NCBI GenBank assembly: GCA_963833235.1
Contig: CAWHXG010000001.1
Coordinates: 124,001 to 188,000, forward strand
Length of the DNA: 64,000 bases
Reading direction: 5' to 3'
DNA from: CAWHXG01 sp963833235
Lineage (GTDB): Bacteria > Pseudomonadota > Alphaproteobacteria > Rhodobacterales > Rhodobacteraceae
In this document: positions 40,774 through 49,409 of the stretch, in pieces
How the letters are laid out: each line of letters starts with the position of its first letter
How positions within the stretch are numbered: the first letter of the stretch is position 1
Notes under the pieces: generated by a model
Seen by the model: only the letters and a program-made list of their open reading frames with translations
Told to the model about the DNA's origin: nothing
Database searches by the model: none
Made by a program: the position numbers and the translations under genes

Positions 40774-42976
40774 ATGTACAACAATTCCCCGCAGAAGATG
40801 CCGGCCCTCGCGGCCACGACCGATCTCGGCCCGCGCGAGAAGCTGGAAGGTGGCATCCGGTTTCGCATGGCGACGGACTTCGAGGCCGCCGGCGATCAGC
40901 CGACGGCGATCCGCGAGCTGGCGGCGGGCGTGAGGAACGGCGAGCGCGATCAGGTGCTGCTGGGTGCCACGGGTACGGGCAAGACATTCACCATGGCGAA
41001 AGTCATAGAGGAAACGCAGCGTCCCGCGATCATTCTTGCGCCCAACAAGACCCTGGCCGCGCAGCTTTACGGAGAGTTCAAGGGGTTCTTCCCCGACAAT
41101 GCGGTCGAGTATTTTGTCAGCTACTACGACTATTACCAGCCCGAGGCCTACGTGGCGCGGTCGGACACCTACATCGAGAAGGAAAGCCAGATCAACGAGC
41201 AGATCGACCGGATGCGCCACTCCGCCACCCGGGCGCTTCTGGAGCGCGACGACGTGATCATCGTCGCCTCGGTCAGCTGCATCTACGGCATCGGGTCGGT
41301 CGAGACCTACGGCGCGATGACGCAAGACCTGGTTACCGGCAAGTCCTACGACCAGCGCCGGGTGATGGCCGATCTGGTGGCCCAGCAATACCGCCGCAAC
41401 GACCAGGCCTTCGCACGCGGTTCGTTCCGGGTGCGCGGCGACGTGCTGGAAGTTTTTCCCGCCCACCTCGAGGACCGCGCCTGGCGGTTCAACTTCTTCG
41501 GCGACGAGCTGGAGGCGATCACGGAGTTCGAACTCGCTGACGGGCGCCAAGACCGGCACGATGGACCGCATCCGCATCTACGCCAACAGCCACTACGTGA
41601 CCCCGCGGCCAACGCTGAAACAGGCTGTGTCCAAGATCAAGGTGGAGCTGCGCCAGCGGCTGGACCAGCTGGTCGGCGAAGGCAAGCTTTTGGAGGCGCA
41701 GCGACTGGAGCAGCGCTGCACCTTCGACATCGAGATGATGGAAGCCACCGGCTCCTGCAACGGGATCGAGAACTACTCCCGCTACCTCACCGGCCGCGCG
41801 CCGGGAGAGCCGCCCCCCACGCTCTTCGAGTTCATCCCCGACAACGCCATCGTCTTCGCCGACGAGAGCCACGTCTCGGTTCCGCAGATCGGCGGCATGT
41901 ACAAGGGCGACTACCGGCGCAAGTTCACCTTGGCGGAGCACGGTTTTCGCCTTCCCTCCTGCATGGATAACCGCCCGCTCAAGTTCGAGGAATGGGACGC
42001 GATGCGCCCGCAATCGGTTTTCGTAAGCGCGACCCCGCAAAGCTGGGAACTGGAGCAGGCCGGCGGGGTCTTTGCCGAGCAGGTGATCCGCCCGACCGGC
42101 CTGTTGGACCCGATGATCGAGATCCGCCCGGTGGACATGCAGGTGGACGATCTGGTGGACGAGATCCGAAAGGTGGCGGCGGCGGGCTATCGGACGCTGG
42201 CAACGGTGCTGACCAAGCGCATGGCGGAGGATTTGACGGAATACCTGCACGAGCAAGGGATCCGCGTCCGCTACATGCACAGCGACATCGACACGATCGA
42301 GCGGATCGAGATCCTGCGCGACCTGCGCCTTGGCGCCTTCGACGTGCTGGTGGGGATCAACCTGCTGCGCGAGGGCCTCGACATCCCAGAATGCGGGCTT
42401 GTGGCGATCCTCGATGCGGACAAGGAAGGGTTCCTGCGGTCCGAGACCTCACTGGTCCAGACCATCGGGCGGGCGGCGCGGAACGCCGACGGGCGGGTGA
42501 TCATGTATGCCGACCGGATCACGGGGAGCATGGAACGGGCGATCGGCGAGACGGACCGGAGGCGGGCCAAGCAGATCGCCTACAACGAAGAGCACGGGAT
42601 CACGCCGGCGACGATCCGCAAGAACGTCGACGACGTTCTTTCCGGGCTCTACAGGGGCGACGTCGACATGAACCGCGTCACCGCCAAGGTCGACAAGCCA
42701 ATGGTGGGAGCGAACCTGGCGGCGCATCTCGATGCCCTGCGGGTGCAGATGCGCAAGGCGGCGGAAAACCTGGAGTTCGAGGAAGCCGCACGGCTGCGCG
42801 ACGAGGTGAAGCGGCTGGAGACGGTGGACCTGATGGTCTCGGACGATCCGATGACCCGGCAATCGGCCGTCGAGAAGGCCGTGGACGAAGCCGAGAAGGC
42901 CTCTGGCCGGTCGAAGGCAGGGCGGCCGGGCCAGCGTGGCGGGATCGTGAAGCGGCGCGGCAAGCGCGGCGGCTGA
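40774..42976 (+). pseudogene. uvrB: Excinuclease ABC subunit B, broken by a one-base insertion
   Basis: The 5-prime part (from MYNNSPQKMPALAATTDLG) reads normally through the Walker A GATGTGKTFTMAKVIEE, the YYDYYQPEAYV beta-hairpin and up to LEAITEFEL (residue ~252). The frame then shifts: codons for LTGAKTGTMDRIRIYANSHY continue in the +1 frame to the proper end at 42976, including TSLVQTIGRAARNADGRVIM and the C-terminal UVR motif (EEAARLRDEVKRLE). Seven bases (GAACTCG, about 41530-41536) sit where six are expected. As read, translation ends at 41970 after 146 wrong residues. Needed for nucleotide-excision repair; real mutation or sequencing error. Confidence 0.93.
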
Positions 42977-42993
42977 CGTGCCCGTCCGGCAGG

Positions 42994-43028
42994 CGCGGGT
43001 ACGCGGGGCATCGAGCCCCCCGTGCCCG
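42994..43028 (+). terminator. GC-rich hairpin after uvrB
   Basis: GCGGGTACGCGGGG and CCCCCCGTGCCCGC can fold into a long stem just after the uvrB stop, followed by another GC-rich inverted stretch. No T-run. The spacer to 43241 shows nothing else I can support. Confidence 0.35.
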
Positions 43029-43241
43029 CCCCGGGGTCGGTGCCCCGGGACCCGGCCGGGCGACGACGGCCTTGGTGGAGGGGTCGCGCCATGCCGTGCT
43101 GCAGGACCAGGAAAGTTGGAGGCCGCGGACGTGGCGCCATGAAGGCGCCGACGGAGAGGGAACGATCGCATCGTGCGGCACAACTTGCGGATGTAGCGGC
43201 CATGGTTATCTCTGCTGCAATCGCAACCCCACGGAGGTCCC

Positions 43242-43985
43242 ATGTCCCGCATTCTACCCTTACTCGCCGCCACCCTCGTTGCCCTGCCGAGCCTCGCACA
43301 GGACGCAGAGACCGTCGCTGCGGGGGGCGACGCGCATCCGGTACTCTCGCCGGAAGCCCCTGTGGAAGCTGAACCCGAGATCGATTCCACTGCGCTGGAA
43401 ACCTGTGTCACACGGATCGGCGGCGAGACGACAGCCCTGCTCTACGATCCGCTCGAGATCCGGGCCACGGATACGACAGCGCGCGAGGCGACGCTTCTGG
43501 CCACGAAGCGCCGCTCGGCGGGGATATTAGGCAACATCACCTGCCCCGGCATCGTTTCGCTCGACCACATGGCCGCGATGATCCCAGCGGCCGAGCGCAG
43601 GGGGCTTTGTCTTGTCTACGAGGGTGCCAGCCAGTCCTACGTGGGCTTCTCGAGCGGCGAGCGCGACGCCTTTCTCGTCTGCAAGGACACCGCGGCCTTC
43701 TGCGAGTACTTCGATGCCGCCAAGGGCATCGCGATGACGGCCACGGGCCTCGGCGCCGGCGAGGCCGGAGCCGCCGCCACCGGCAGCGAGGACGGACTGA
43801 CCGCGACGGCGCTAAACAGCGGCGCCGTCATCCTGCGGGACCGCGGCGGCTTTGTTGCGGGAACGCTGGGAACCGCCGGGTCCGTGGGCTCGGCCGCGGC
43901 ATCGGTCGCGACCGCGCCGCTCGCCCTATCGGCGGCGGCGATCTCTGCAGTGGCGATCGGCGGCGCCTACTACGTCTGCAAGTAG
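43242..43985 (+). CDS. Secreted protein of unknown function
   Basis: 247 residues. N-terminal signal peptide (MSRILPLLAATLVALPSLAQ), then an acidic Ala/Pro-rich linker, a central domain with six Cys at intervals (ETCVTRIGG, GNITCPG, RGLCLVYEG, LVCKDTAAFCEYF), which probably form disulfides outside the cytoplasm, and a C-terminal Gly/Ala-rich hydrophobic stretch (about 195-243) that may insert in a membrane, ending in YYVCK. I do not recognise the family. It stands alone on the plus strand before the Excalibur gene. Confidence 0.75.
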   Translation: MSRILPLLAATLVALPSLAQDAETVAAGGDAHPVLSPEAPVEAEPEIDSTALETCVTRIGGETTALLYDPLEIRATDTTAREATLLATKRRSAGILGNITCPGIVSLDHMAAMIPAAERRGLCLVYEGASQSYVGFSSGERDAFLVCKDTAAFCEYFDAAKGIAMTATGLGAGEAGAAATGSEDGLTATALNSGAVILRDRGGFVAGTLGTAGSVGSAAASVATAPLALSAAAISAVAIGGAYYVCK

Positions 43986-43994
43986 GCGAGTGGC

Positions 43995-44426
43995 CTAGAA
44001 CGACAGTGCGTCGATCAACCCCTCGCAGGCATAGCCATCCCGGTCCACGTCGAGCTTGACGTGATAGCCCGGGTCCCCCCGCTGCGCCGGTGCCAGCCCG
44101 ACGGCCCGCGCAGCGGGGCAGCCGGCCCAGGCCGCGATGTGTCGTGCGGTTGTAAACGGCGACCAGGGGCTTGCGCGGAACTCGATCACCAGCCCCGCGA
44201 GACAGCCGATGGCCGCCAGAACCACCAAGGCGTTCACCACGCCTTGCCGCGCCCGGTCGAGCGCTAGGGCGCCCCACCCGCCACCGGCTCCGCGGAACGT
44301 CGCAGCGACGCCAACCGACAATGCGGTCTTCTCGGGCATCCGCCCGCCATCCAAGTCAGTCATCTGCTCGCTCTTGTTCTGCCCCGGCGCCGGTTCGGTC
44401 ATCTGCGCGACCGTAGAGCCCAACAC
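43995..44426 (-). CDS. Membrane-anchored Excalibur (calcium-binding) domain protein
   Basis: Up to 143 residues; Met9, Met22 and Met30 are alternative starts. A membrane helix (VVNALVVLAAIGCLAGLVI, about 65-84) leads to an external domain CPAARAVGLAPAQRGDPGYH with VDRDGYACEG, the Excalibur signature DxDxDGxxCE that resembles an EF-hand loop. In other families it is attached to nucleases or surface proteins; here nothing else follows. Convergent with the preceding secreted gene. Confidence 0.82.
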   Translation of the reverse strand: MLGSTVAQMTEPAPGQNKSEQMTDLDGGRMPEKTALSVGVAATFRGAGGGWGALALDRARQGVVNALVVLAAIGCLAGLVIEFRASPWSPFTTARHIAAWAGCPAARAVGLAPAQRGDPGYHVKLDVDRDGYACEGLIDALSF

Positions 44427-44545
44427 TTACCAGAGCATTTAATGCCGCGCCTCGCGGCTGGCGCAAAGACAAGTTCGCGTGGGTTGGGTTAAGCGGCCGG
44501 CGATGTTGGCGGGCGGCCACAGGGCATCAGCCATTATTGGGCATC

Positions 44546-44575
44546 TTGACCCACAGACTGCGCGGCACCTACGGT
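44546..44575 (+). promoter_or_regulatory. Sigma-70-type promoter before the DUF1344 gene
   Basis: TTGACC (44546-44551), an 18-bp spacer, then TACGGT (44570-44575), with AAGGAGG 8 bp before the ATG at 44602. Good -35, weak -10. Confidence 0.5.
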
Positions 44576-44601
44576 AGCATCCGTTTAAGGAGGACCACCA
44601 C

Positions 44602-44862
44602 ATGCGCAGAACACAATTCGCCTGCCTGCTCGCACTAGCGGCGGCCGCCCCGGCTTCGGCGGATGAAACCACCGGTCGCATTCTGGCTTACGACCGGCTC
44701 GCGAACGTTCTCGTGATGGCGGATCGCACGGTTTGGACGCTGCCAGCGGATCTGCTCGTGCCGGCAGACATGGAGGCGGGCGACCGGGTGCGCATGGTCT
44801 ACGGCACGGCCGGCGAAGACGGCGTCACCCGAATGAATTCGCTCACCCGCATCGACGGCTGA
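44602..44862 (+). CDS. DUF1344 periplasmic protein
   Basis: 86 residues: signal peptide (FACLLALAAAAPASAD) and a small OB-like domain, TTGRILAYDRLANVLVMADR with TVWTLPADLLVPADMEAGDR and VRMVYGTAGEDGVTRMNSL, which is the DUF1344 pattern. Function unknown. A strong AAGGAGG ribosome site supports the start. Confidence 0.88.
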   Translation: MRRTQFACLLALAAAAPASADETTGRILAYDRLANVLVMADRTVWTLPADLLVPADMEAGDRVRMVYGTAGEDGVTRMNSLTRIDG

Positions 44863-44930
44863 AACCCCTCGCTGGCCGTTAACCTTCCGTTCACCATGCC
44901 GGCCGATGCTTATGCGGGGCCGGAGGGGTC

Positions 44931-45653
44931 ATGCGTCTGTTCATTGTCATCCTGCTGTGGATCGCTCCCGGCATCGCTGTCGCGGGTGCTTGGCCGCGCG
45001 AGCCCGGAGGCGTTTTCGCCGCGATCTCGCGCGAGACGACCGTGGCCCGCAACGCCTTCAGTGAGGAGGAGATGGTTGCCAACGGCGGTCGGATCGACGC
45101 CGCGCACTATTCTGCCTTGTATGCCGAGGTCGGCCTGACCAGGCGGCTGACCTTCGGCCTCGATCTTGGCGAGGCCGATACCGAGAATTCGCGCACCAAC
45201 ATTGTCTTTCTGCGGGCCGCCCTGTCGCCGCCTGAATGGCGGCATGCCCTGGCCGCCGAGCTGGGAATCGGCAATCGCAAGATCGCCACGTTCGGGCGCT
45301 ATCGCGGCACGACGGAGACGCTGCTGCGTCCGGGAATTTCCTGGGGCTACGGGTTTGAGAGCCGGGCCGGGCCGGGCTGGATCAACCTTGATCTGAAAGC
45401 CGAACTTCGCCAGACGACCAAGGAAGCCGCCTACAAGGCGGATCTGACGATCGGCGTGGCCCCGAACGATCTGTGGCTGGCCTATATCCAGTTCCAGGGC
45501 AGCGACTATCCGGGCGCCGACCCGGCGCTGCGGCTCGCTCCCACGCTGGTCCGGAAGGTGCGGCCGTGGCTTTCCCTGGAAACGGCGCTGCTATTGGACG
45601 TCGAAGGCGGCGACCGGATGGGCGTGAAGGTGGGGGTCTGGTTCGAGTTCTGA
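44931..45653 (+). CDS. Probable outer-membrane or periplasmic beta-rich protein
   Basis: 240 residues. Signal peptide (MRLFIVILLWIAPGIAVAGA). The body has alternating hydrophobic/polar strands, about eight to ten (e.g. LYAEVGLTRRLTFGLDLGEA, KADLTIGVAPNDLWLAYIQF), and ends in VGVWFEF, a C-terminal Phe as on BAM-inserted barrels. I do not recognise a family. Follows the DUF1344 gene by 68 bp. Confidence 0.75.
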   Translation: MRLFIVILLWIAPGIAVAGAWPREPGGVFAAISRETTVARNAFSEEEMVANGGRIDAAHYSALYAEVGLTRRLTFGLDLGEADTENSRTNIVFLRAALSPPEWRHALAAELGIGNRKIATFGRYRGTTETLLRPGISWGYGFESRAGPGWINLDLKAELRQTTKEAAYKADLTIGVAPNDLWLAYIQFQGSDYPGADPALRLAPTLVRKVRPWLSLETALLLDVEGGDRMGVKVGVWFEF

Positions 45654-45658
45654 ACTGA

Positions 45659-46135
45659 TTACCAGCCCTCGGTGCCGCGCCCGCCCTTCACGATGCCCTG
45701 CAGGTTCGGGGTCACCCAGCCCCCATAGAAGTCTCCCGGTTGCGGCAGAACCCGGGTTTCTCCGACCCAGGCTTCGTCTACCTCGCCGGCATAGCAGGCC
45801 AAATGATTTATCAGATCGGCGTAGCGCCGCGATGGCGAAGGGTAGGACCATGCCGCACGCGCCGCCACCGTGCCGCCAGTGACCAGATCCCAGTACACGG
45901 CGCGGCCCTTCCACTCGCAGAAGCTGCTGCCGCGGGCAGGGCGCACCACCCCGTCTTGCCAATCTGAACGGGGGATGTAGTAGCTAGGCGCGTGGTGCGT
46001 TTCGAGGATCCGGTACGCCCGCGCCGAGCGCGCGATCTCGACACCGCCGAGGACGACGCGGATCGTCTGCGGGATCGGCTCGATCGCTGGCGGGCGGGGA
46101 TAGTCCTGAACGGTCTCGATCGGCAGGTCGGTCAC
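45659..46135 (-). CDS. DUF427 family protein
   Basis: 158 residues. The DUF427 pattern is clear: IRVVLGGVEIARSARAYRIL, HAPSYYIPRSDW, FCEWKGRAVYWDLVTGG and RYADLINHLACYAGEVDEAW, with the conserved Tyr/Phe/Trp core. Small fold of unknown function, common in actinobacteria and alphaproteobacteria. Convergent with the preceding beta-rich gene, with only 5 bp between stops. Confidence 0.93.
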   Translation of the reverse strand: MTDLPIETVQDYPRPPAIEPIPQTIRVVLGGVEIARSARAYRILETHHAPSYYIPRSDWQDGVVRPARGSSFCEWKGRAVYWDLVTGGTVAARAAWSYPSPSRRYADLINHLACYAGEVDEAWVGETRVLPQPGDFYGGWVTPNLQGIVKGGRGTEGW

Positions 46136-46167
46136 CTGACTGGATCCTTCGCCATATTGCGCATTCC

Positions 46168-46698
46168 ATGCAGCCTCCGCATCCTGCCCGCATGGCGCAG
46201 CAATCTCCCATTCGCCCGACCGACGCCGAGGCGCGGAAACTGGGGCGCCAGCTGTTGGGAGCGGCGCGGTTTGCCGCCCTTGCGGTACTCGGCCCGGACG
46301 GCGCGCCGCATGTCAGCCGGATCGCCCTGACGACGGCACCGGATGGGCAGCCGATGACCCTGATCTCCCAGCTTTCGGCCCATACCGCCGCGCTGATGGC
46401 CGATACGCAGTGCTCCGTCCTCGTTGGTGAGCCGGAGGTACGGGGCGATCCGCTCACATGGCCTCGGATGACGCTGACCTGCGTGGCGCGCTTCGTTCCA
46501 CACGGCGATCCCGTACATCCGGGGCTGCGGGGGCACTACCTGTCGCGGCTTCCGAAGGCCAAGCTCTACATCGATTTTGCGGATTTCACCCTCGCCATCC
46601 TTGAGGTCCGGGCCGCGGCGTTGAATGGCGGGTTCGGCAAGGCGTTTGCCCTGACACCGGGCGATCTGGGCCTGCCACCGCCGCCCGAGAAAGCCTGA
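46168..46698 (+). CDS. HugZ-like pyridoxamine-phosphate-oxidase-fold protein
   Basis: 176 residues; Met9 (46192) is an alternative start because homology begins at RPTDAEARKLGRQLLGAARF. The split-barrel core is ALAVLGPDGAPHVSRIALTT and MTLISQLSAHTAALMADTQC, then SVLVGEPEVRGDPLTWPRMT, a pattern seen in heme-iron-utilisation HugZ proteins (heme binding or oxygenase). The C-terminal HugZ part is short. The IsdG-like gene at 19.5 kb is unrelated in position. Confidence 0.85.
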   Translation: MQPPHPARMAQQSPIRPTDAEARKLGRQLLGAARFAALAVLGPDGAPHVSRIALTTAPDGQPMTLISQLSAHTAALMADTQCSVLVGEPEVRGDPLTWPRMTLTCVARFVPHGDPVHPGLRGHYLSRLPKAKLYIDFADFTLAILEVRAAALNGGFGKAFALTPGDLGLPPPPEKA

Positions 46699-46709
46699 CC
46701 CTGCAGCTT

Positions 46710-47117
46710 TCAGGCACCCACCTGCGGATTGGACAGGAGCCGCACGCCGTTGATCTGCCAGCCATCGGGGCCTTCGATCATCTGATATTCAAGCGTATGG
46801 AACGTGCCGGACCCATCGCGGACAAGCACCTTCTGCCGCATCTCGGGGCCGACCTCGCGCACCTCCAGATAGGTGACATCGGCGGGGCGCCAGACCATCG
46901 GATACCCCTGCCGCACCATCGTTCCGAACCGCTCGGGCGAACCGAAGAGCTGCTTGATGTTGGGGGAGGCGAAACCGAAGGCCGTCACGAAATCATCGGC
47001 CAGAAAAGCGTCTATCTGGCTCTGGATAACCGTTTCTATAGGCGTTTCCGGCGCGTCGGCCGATGCAGTTCCGCCGAGAGCCGCAGCTAAACCGATGGCA
47101 AGAAGTATTGAGCGCAT
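46710..47117 (-). CDS. DUF4864 periplasmic protein
   Basis: 135 residues from MRSILLAIGLAAALGGTASA, a signal peptide. The NTF2-like body with IETVIQSQIDAFLADDFVTA, FGFASPNIKQLFGSPERFGT and YPMVWRPADVTYLEV fits DUF4864. Function unknown. A longer upstream frame is antisense to lysK and is rejected. Confidence 0.9.
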   Translation of the reverse strand: MRSILLAIGLAAALGGTASADAPETPIETVIQSQIDAFLADDFVTAFGFASPNIKQLFGSPERFGTMVRQGYPMVWRPADVTYLEVREVGPEMRQKVLVRDGSGTFHTLEYQMIEGPDGWQINGVRLLSNPQVGA

Positions 47118-47191
47118 GACCGACCTCCTGATTACACCGATTGAGGGTAGGCCATGCGTCGCAGCGATCAATCCCGCATTGCGCAACAGGG

Positions 47192-48787
47192 TTACGCGAC
47201 CGGCTCGGTCGGCACATGTGCCCCGCTCAGCGCCGCCTCGATCAGCGCGGCACTTTCCCCGACGCCGTAGAGGGCGATGAACCCCCCGAAGCGTGGCCCC
47301 TGGCTGGCGCCGAGGCAAACCTCGTAGAGCGCGCGGAACCAGTCTCGCAAGGACTCGAACCCGTGCTCCTTGCCCACGGCGAACACGAGGGACTGCAATG
47401 CCTCCGCATCCCGGCCGCCTTCCCAACCGCGAAGCCGGCCGGCCAGATCCGCCATCGCCTCACGCTCCTGCGGCTCCGGGGCGCGAAACTCACGGGTCGG
47501 GCGGATCACGTCATTGTAATAGGCCACCGCATGGCCTGCCGCCGCATCGAGCCCCGGATGCGTCTCGGGCGCGGCTGCCGGCGCATAGCGCTGCAGGAAC
47601 CCCCAGAGCGTGGCCTTGTCTGTCGCGCCGGCCACACTTGCGAGGTTCAGGAGCATCGCGAAGGGCACCACCATGTCGGAGTCCGGCACGCCCGCGCCGT
47701 GGATGTGATGCACGGGATTGGCCAGCCGCGCCTTCGCGTCCTGCCCTACCCATGCCCCCAGTTGCTGGTGATACTCGTCCACCGCCTTCGGGATCACATC
47801 GAAGTGCAGCCGTTTGGCCGTTTTCGGCTTCTGGTACATGAAGTAGGACAGGCTCTCGGGCGAGGCGTACCGCAGCCATTCCTCCATGGAGAGCCCGTTG
47901 CCCTTCGACTTGCTGATCTTCTGCCCATGCTCGTCGTTGAAGAGCTCGTAGTTCATCAGCTCGGGCGGCCGCGCGCCCAGCACCCTGGCGATGCGCGCCG
48001 AGAGCTGCGCCGACGGTATGAGATCCTTGCCGAACATCTCGTAGTCCACGCCAAGCGCGGCCCACCGCATTCCCCAGTCGGGCTTCCACTGCAGCTTTGC
48101 ATGCCCGCCGGTGACCGGCAGCTCGATGCGCTCGCCATCGGGCTCGGCATAGACGATCGTTCCGCGCGACGCGTCGCGTTCCAGCGTCGGCACCTGAAGG
48201 ACGTGGCCCGTTCGAGGGCTGATCGGCAGGAAGGGCGAATAGCTGGCCTGCCGATCCGCACCGAGGGTGGGGAGCATGATGGCCATGATTTCGTCGAACC
48301 GCTCCAGAGCGGTCAGCAGGGACGCGTCGAACCGGCCGGACGCATAGACCTCTGTCGCACTAAGAAACTCGTAGTCGAAGCCGAACCCGTCAAGAAAATC
48401 GCACAGGGCCGCGTTGTTGTGCTGGGCGAACCCCGCATGGGTGCCGAACGGGTCGCGGACCTTCGTCAGCGGCAGGTTCAGATCCGCGCGCAGCTCGTCC
48501 TGCATCGGCACGTTGCCGGGCACCTTGCGGAACCCGTCCATGTCGTCGGAGAAACAGACCAGACGAGTTGGGATGTCGCTGAGCGTCTCGAAGGCGCGCC
48601 GCACCATCGTGGTGCGCGCCACCTCTCCGAACGTGCCCAGATGCGGCAGGCCGGATGGCCCGTAACCCGTCTGGAAGGTCACGTGCCCCTTCTCTGGCGG
48701 TCCGGCCTCGTAGCGTTTCAGCACCCGCCGCGCCTCTTCATAGGGCCAGGCTTTGGAGTGCATCGCAAGATCGCGCAGGTCGGACAT
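47192..48787 (-). CDS. lysK: Lysyl-tRNA synthetase, class I
   Basis: 531 residues from MSDLRDLAMHSKAWPYEEAR. Class I motifs: the HIGH-like GPSGLPHLGTFGE and KMSKS-like KISKSKGNGLSM, typical of archaeal-type LysRS that alphaproteobacteria use instead of the class II enzyme. Charges tRNA-Lys. Promoter candidate: TTGACC (48893-48898, minus strand), 17 bp, TAGGTG (48870-48875). Confidence 0.97.
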   Translation of the reverse strand: MSDLRDLAMHSKAWPYEEARRVLKRYEAGPPEKGHVTFQTGYGPSGLPHLGTFGEVARTTMVRRAFETLSDIPTRLVCFSDDMDGFRKVPGNVPMQDELRADLNLPLTKVRDPFGTHAGFAQHNNAALCDFLDGFGFDYEFLSATEVYASGRFDASLLTALERFDEIMAIMLPTLGADRQASYSPFLPISPRTGHVLQVPTLERDASRGTIVYAEPDGERIELPVTGGHAKLQWKPDWGMRWAALGVDYEMFGKDLIPSAQLSARIARVLGARPPELMNYELFNDEHGQKISKSKGNGLSMEEWLRYASPESLSYFMYQKPKTAKRLHFDVIPKAVDEYHQQLGAWVGQDAKARLANPVHHIHGAGVPDSDMVVPFAMLLNLASVAGATDKATLWGFLQRYAPAAAPETHPGLDAAAGHAVAYYNDVIRPTREFRAPEPQEREAMADLAGRLRGWEGGRDAEALQSLVFAVGKEHGFESLRDWFRALYEVCLGASQGPRFGGFIALYGVGESAALIEAALSGAHVPTEPVA

Positions 48788-48869
48788 AAAATAGGGCTTT
48801 CGGGATGCCGGATCAGGCGGTGTGGGATCGGGGGGGGCATGGCGGCAACACGCCACCGCAAGCGCCCTC

Positions 48870-48898
48870 CACCTATTGTTACGGAGGCGTTCGGTCAA
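48870..48898 (-). promoter_or_regulatory. Sigma-70-type promoter of lysK
   Basis: Minus strand: TTGACC (48898-48893), 17 bp, TAGGTG (48875-48870), about 83 bp before the lysK start. The -10 is weak. Confidence 0.45.
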
Positions 48899-48961
48899 TA
48901 ACCTCGGGGTCGCGTGTGCCCGTCCGTTCTGGCTGGGCCAGATCCAGGAAGGCCGGCCGCC

Positions 48962-49384
48962 ATGCCCCAGGAGCACCCCCCCCTCAGCCCCGAGGATTGC
49001 CTCGTCGCGCTGATGATCGCGGTCTCGGCGTCGGACGAGAACGTTCGGACATCCGAGCTGGTGAAGATCCAGTCAATGGTCAATCACCTGCCGGTCTTCT
49101 CGGATTATCCGATCGAGCATCTCACGGTGATCGGCCAGCTGGTCATGGAACTTTTCAAGGAAGAAGAGGGGCTGGACGCACTGTTCGCCCTGATCCGGGA
49201 CGGCCTTCCCGAGCGGCTCTTCGAAACGGCCTACGCCATGGCCTGCGATGTGGCGGCGGCGGACGGGCAGATCTTCGAGGCGGAACTGCGCCTGCTGGAA
49301 GAGATCCGCTATGAGCTGAACATCGACAGATTGCACGCGGCGGCCATCGAGCGGGGCGCGCGGGCGCGGCATCTGACCCTTTAA
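48962..49384 (+). CDS. TerB-like protein
   Basis: 140 residues from MPQEHPPLSPEDCLVALM; the ATG at 48962 fits where homology begins. All-helical TerB fold: MIAVSASDENVRTSELVKIQ and AYAMACDVAAADGQIFEAEL, then RLLEEIRYELNIDRLHAAAI. Acidic residues in both halves could bind metal. Named from tellurite-resistance TerB, but stand-alone copies have no proven role. Divergent from lysK and followed by the PBP4 gene on the other strand. Confidence 0.9.
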   Translation: MPQEHPPLSPEDCLVALMIAVSASDENVRTSELVKIQSMVNHLPVFSDYPIEHLTVIGQLVMELFKEEEGLDALFALIRDGLPERLFETAYAMACDVAAADGQIFEAELRLLEEIRYELNIDRLHAAAIERGARARHLTL

Positions 49385-49409
49385 GCCTTGAGAGGCGGTT
49401 CGAGCGCCT

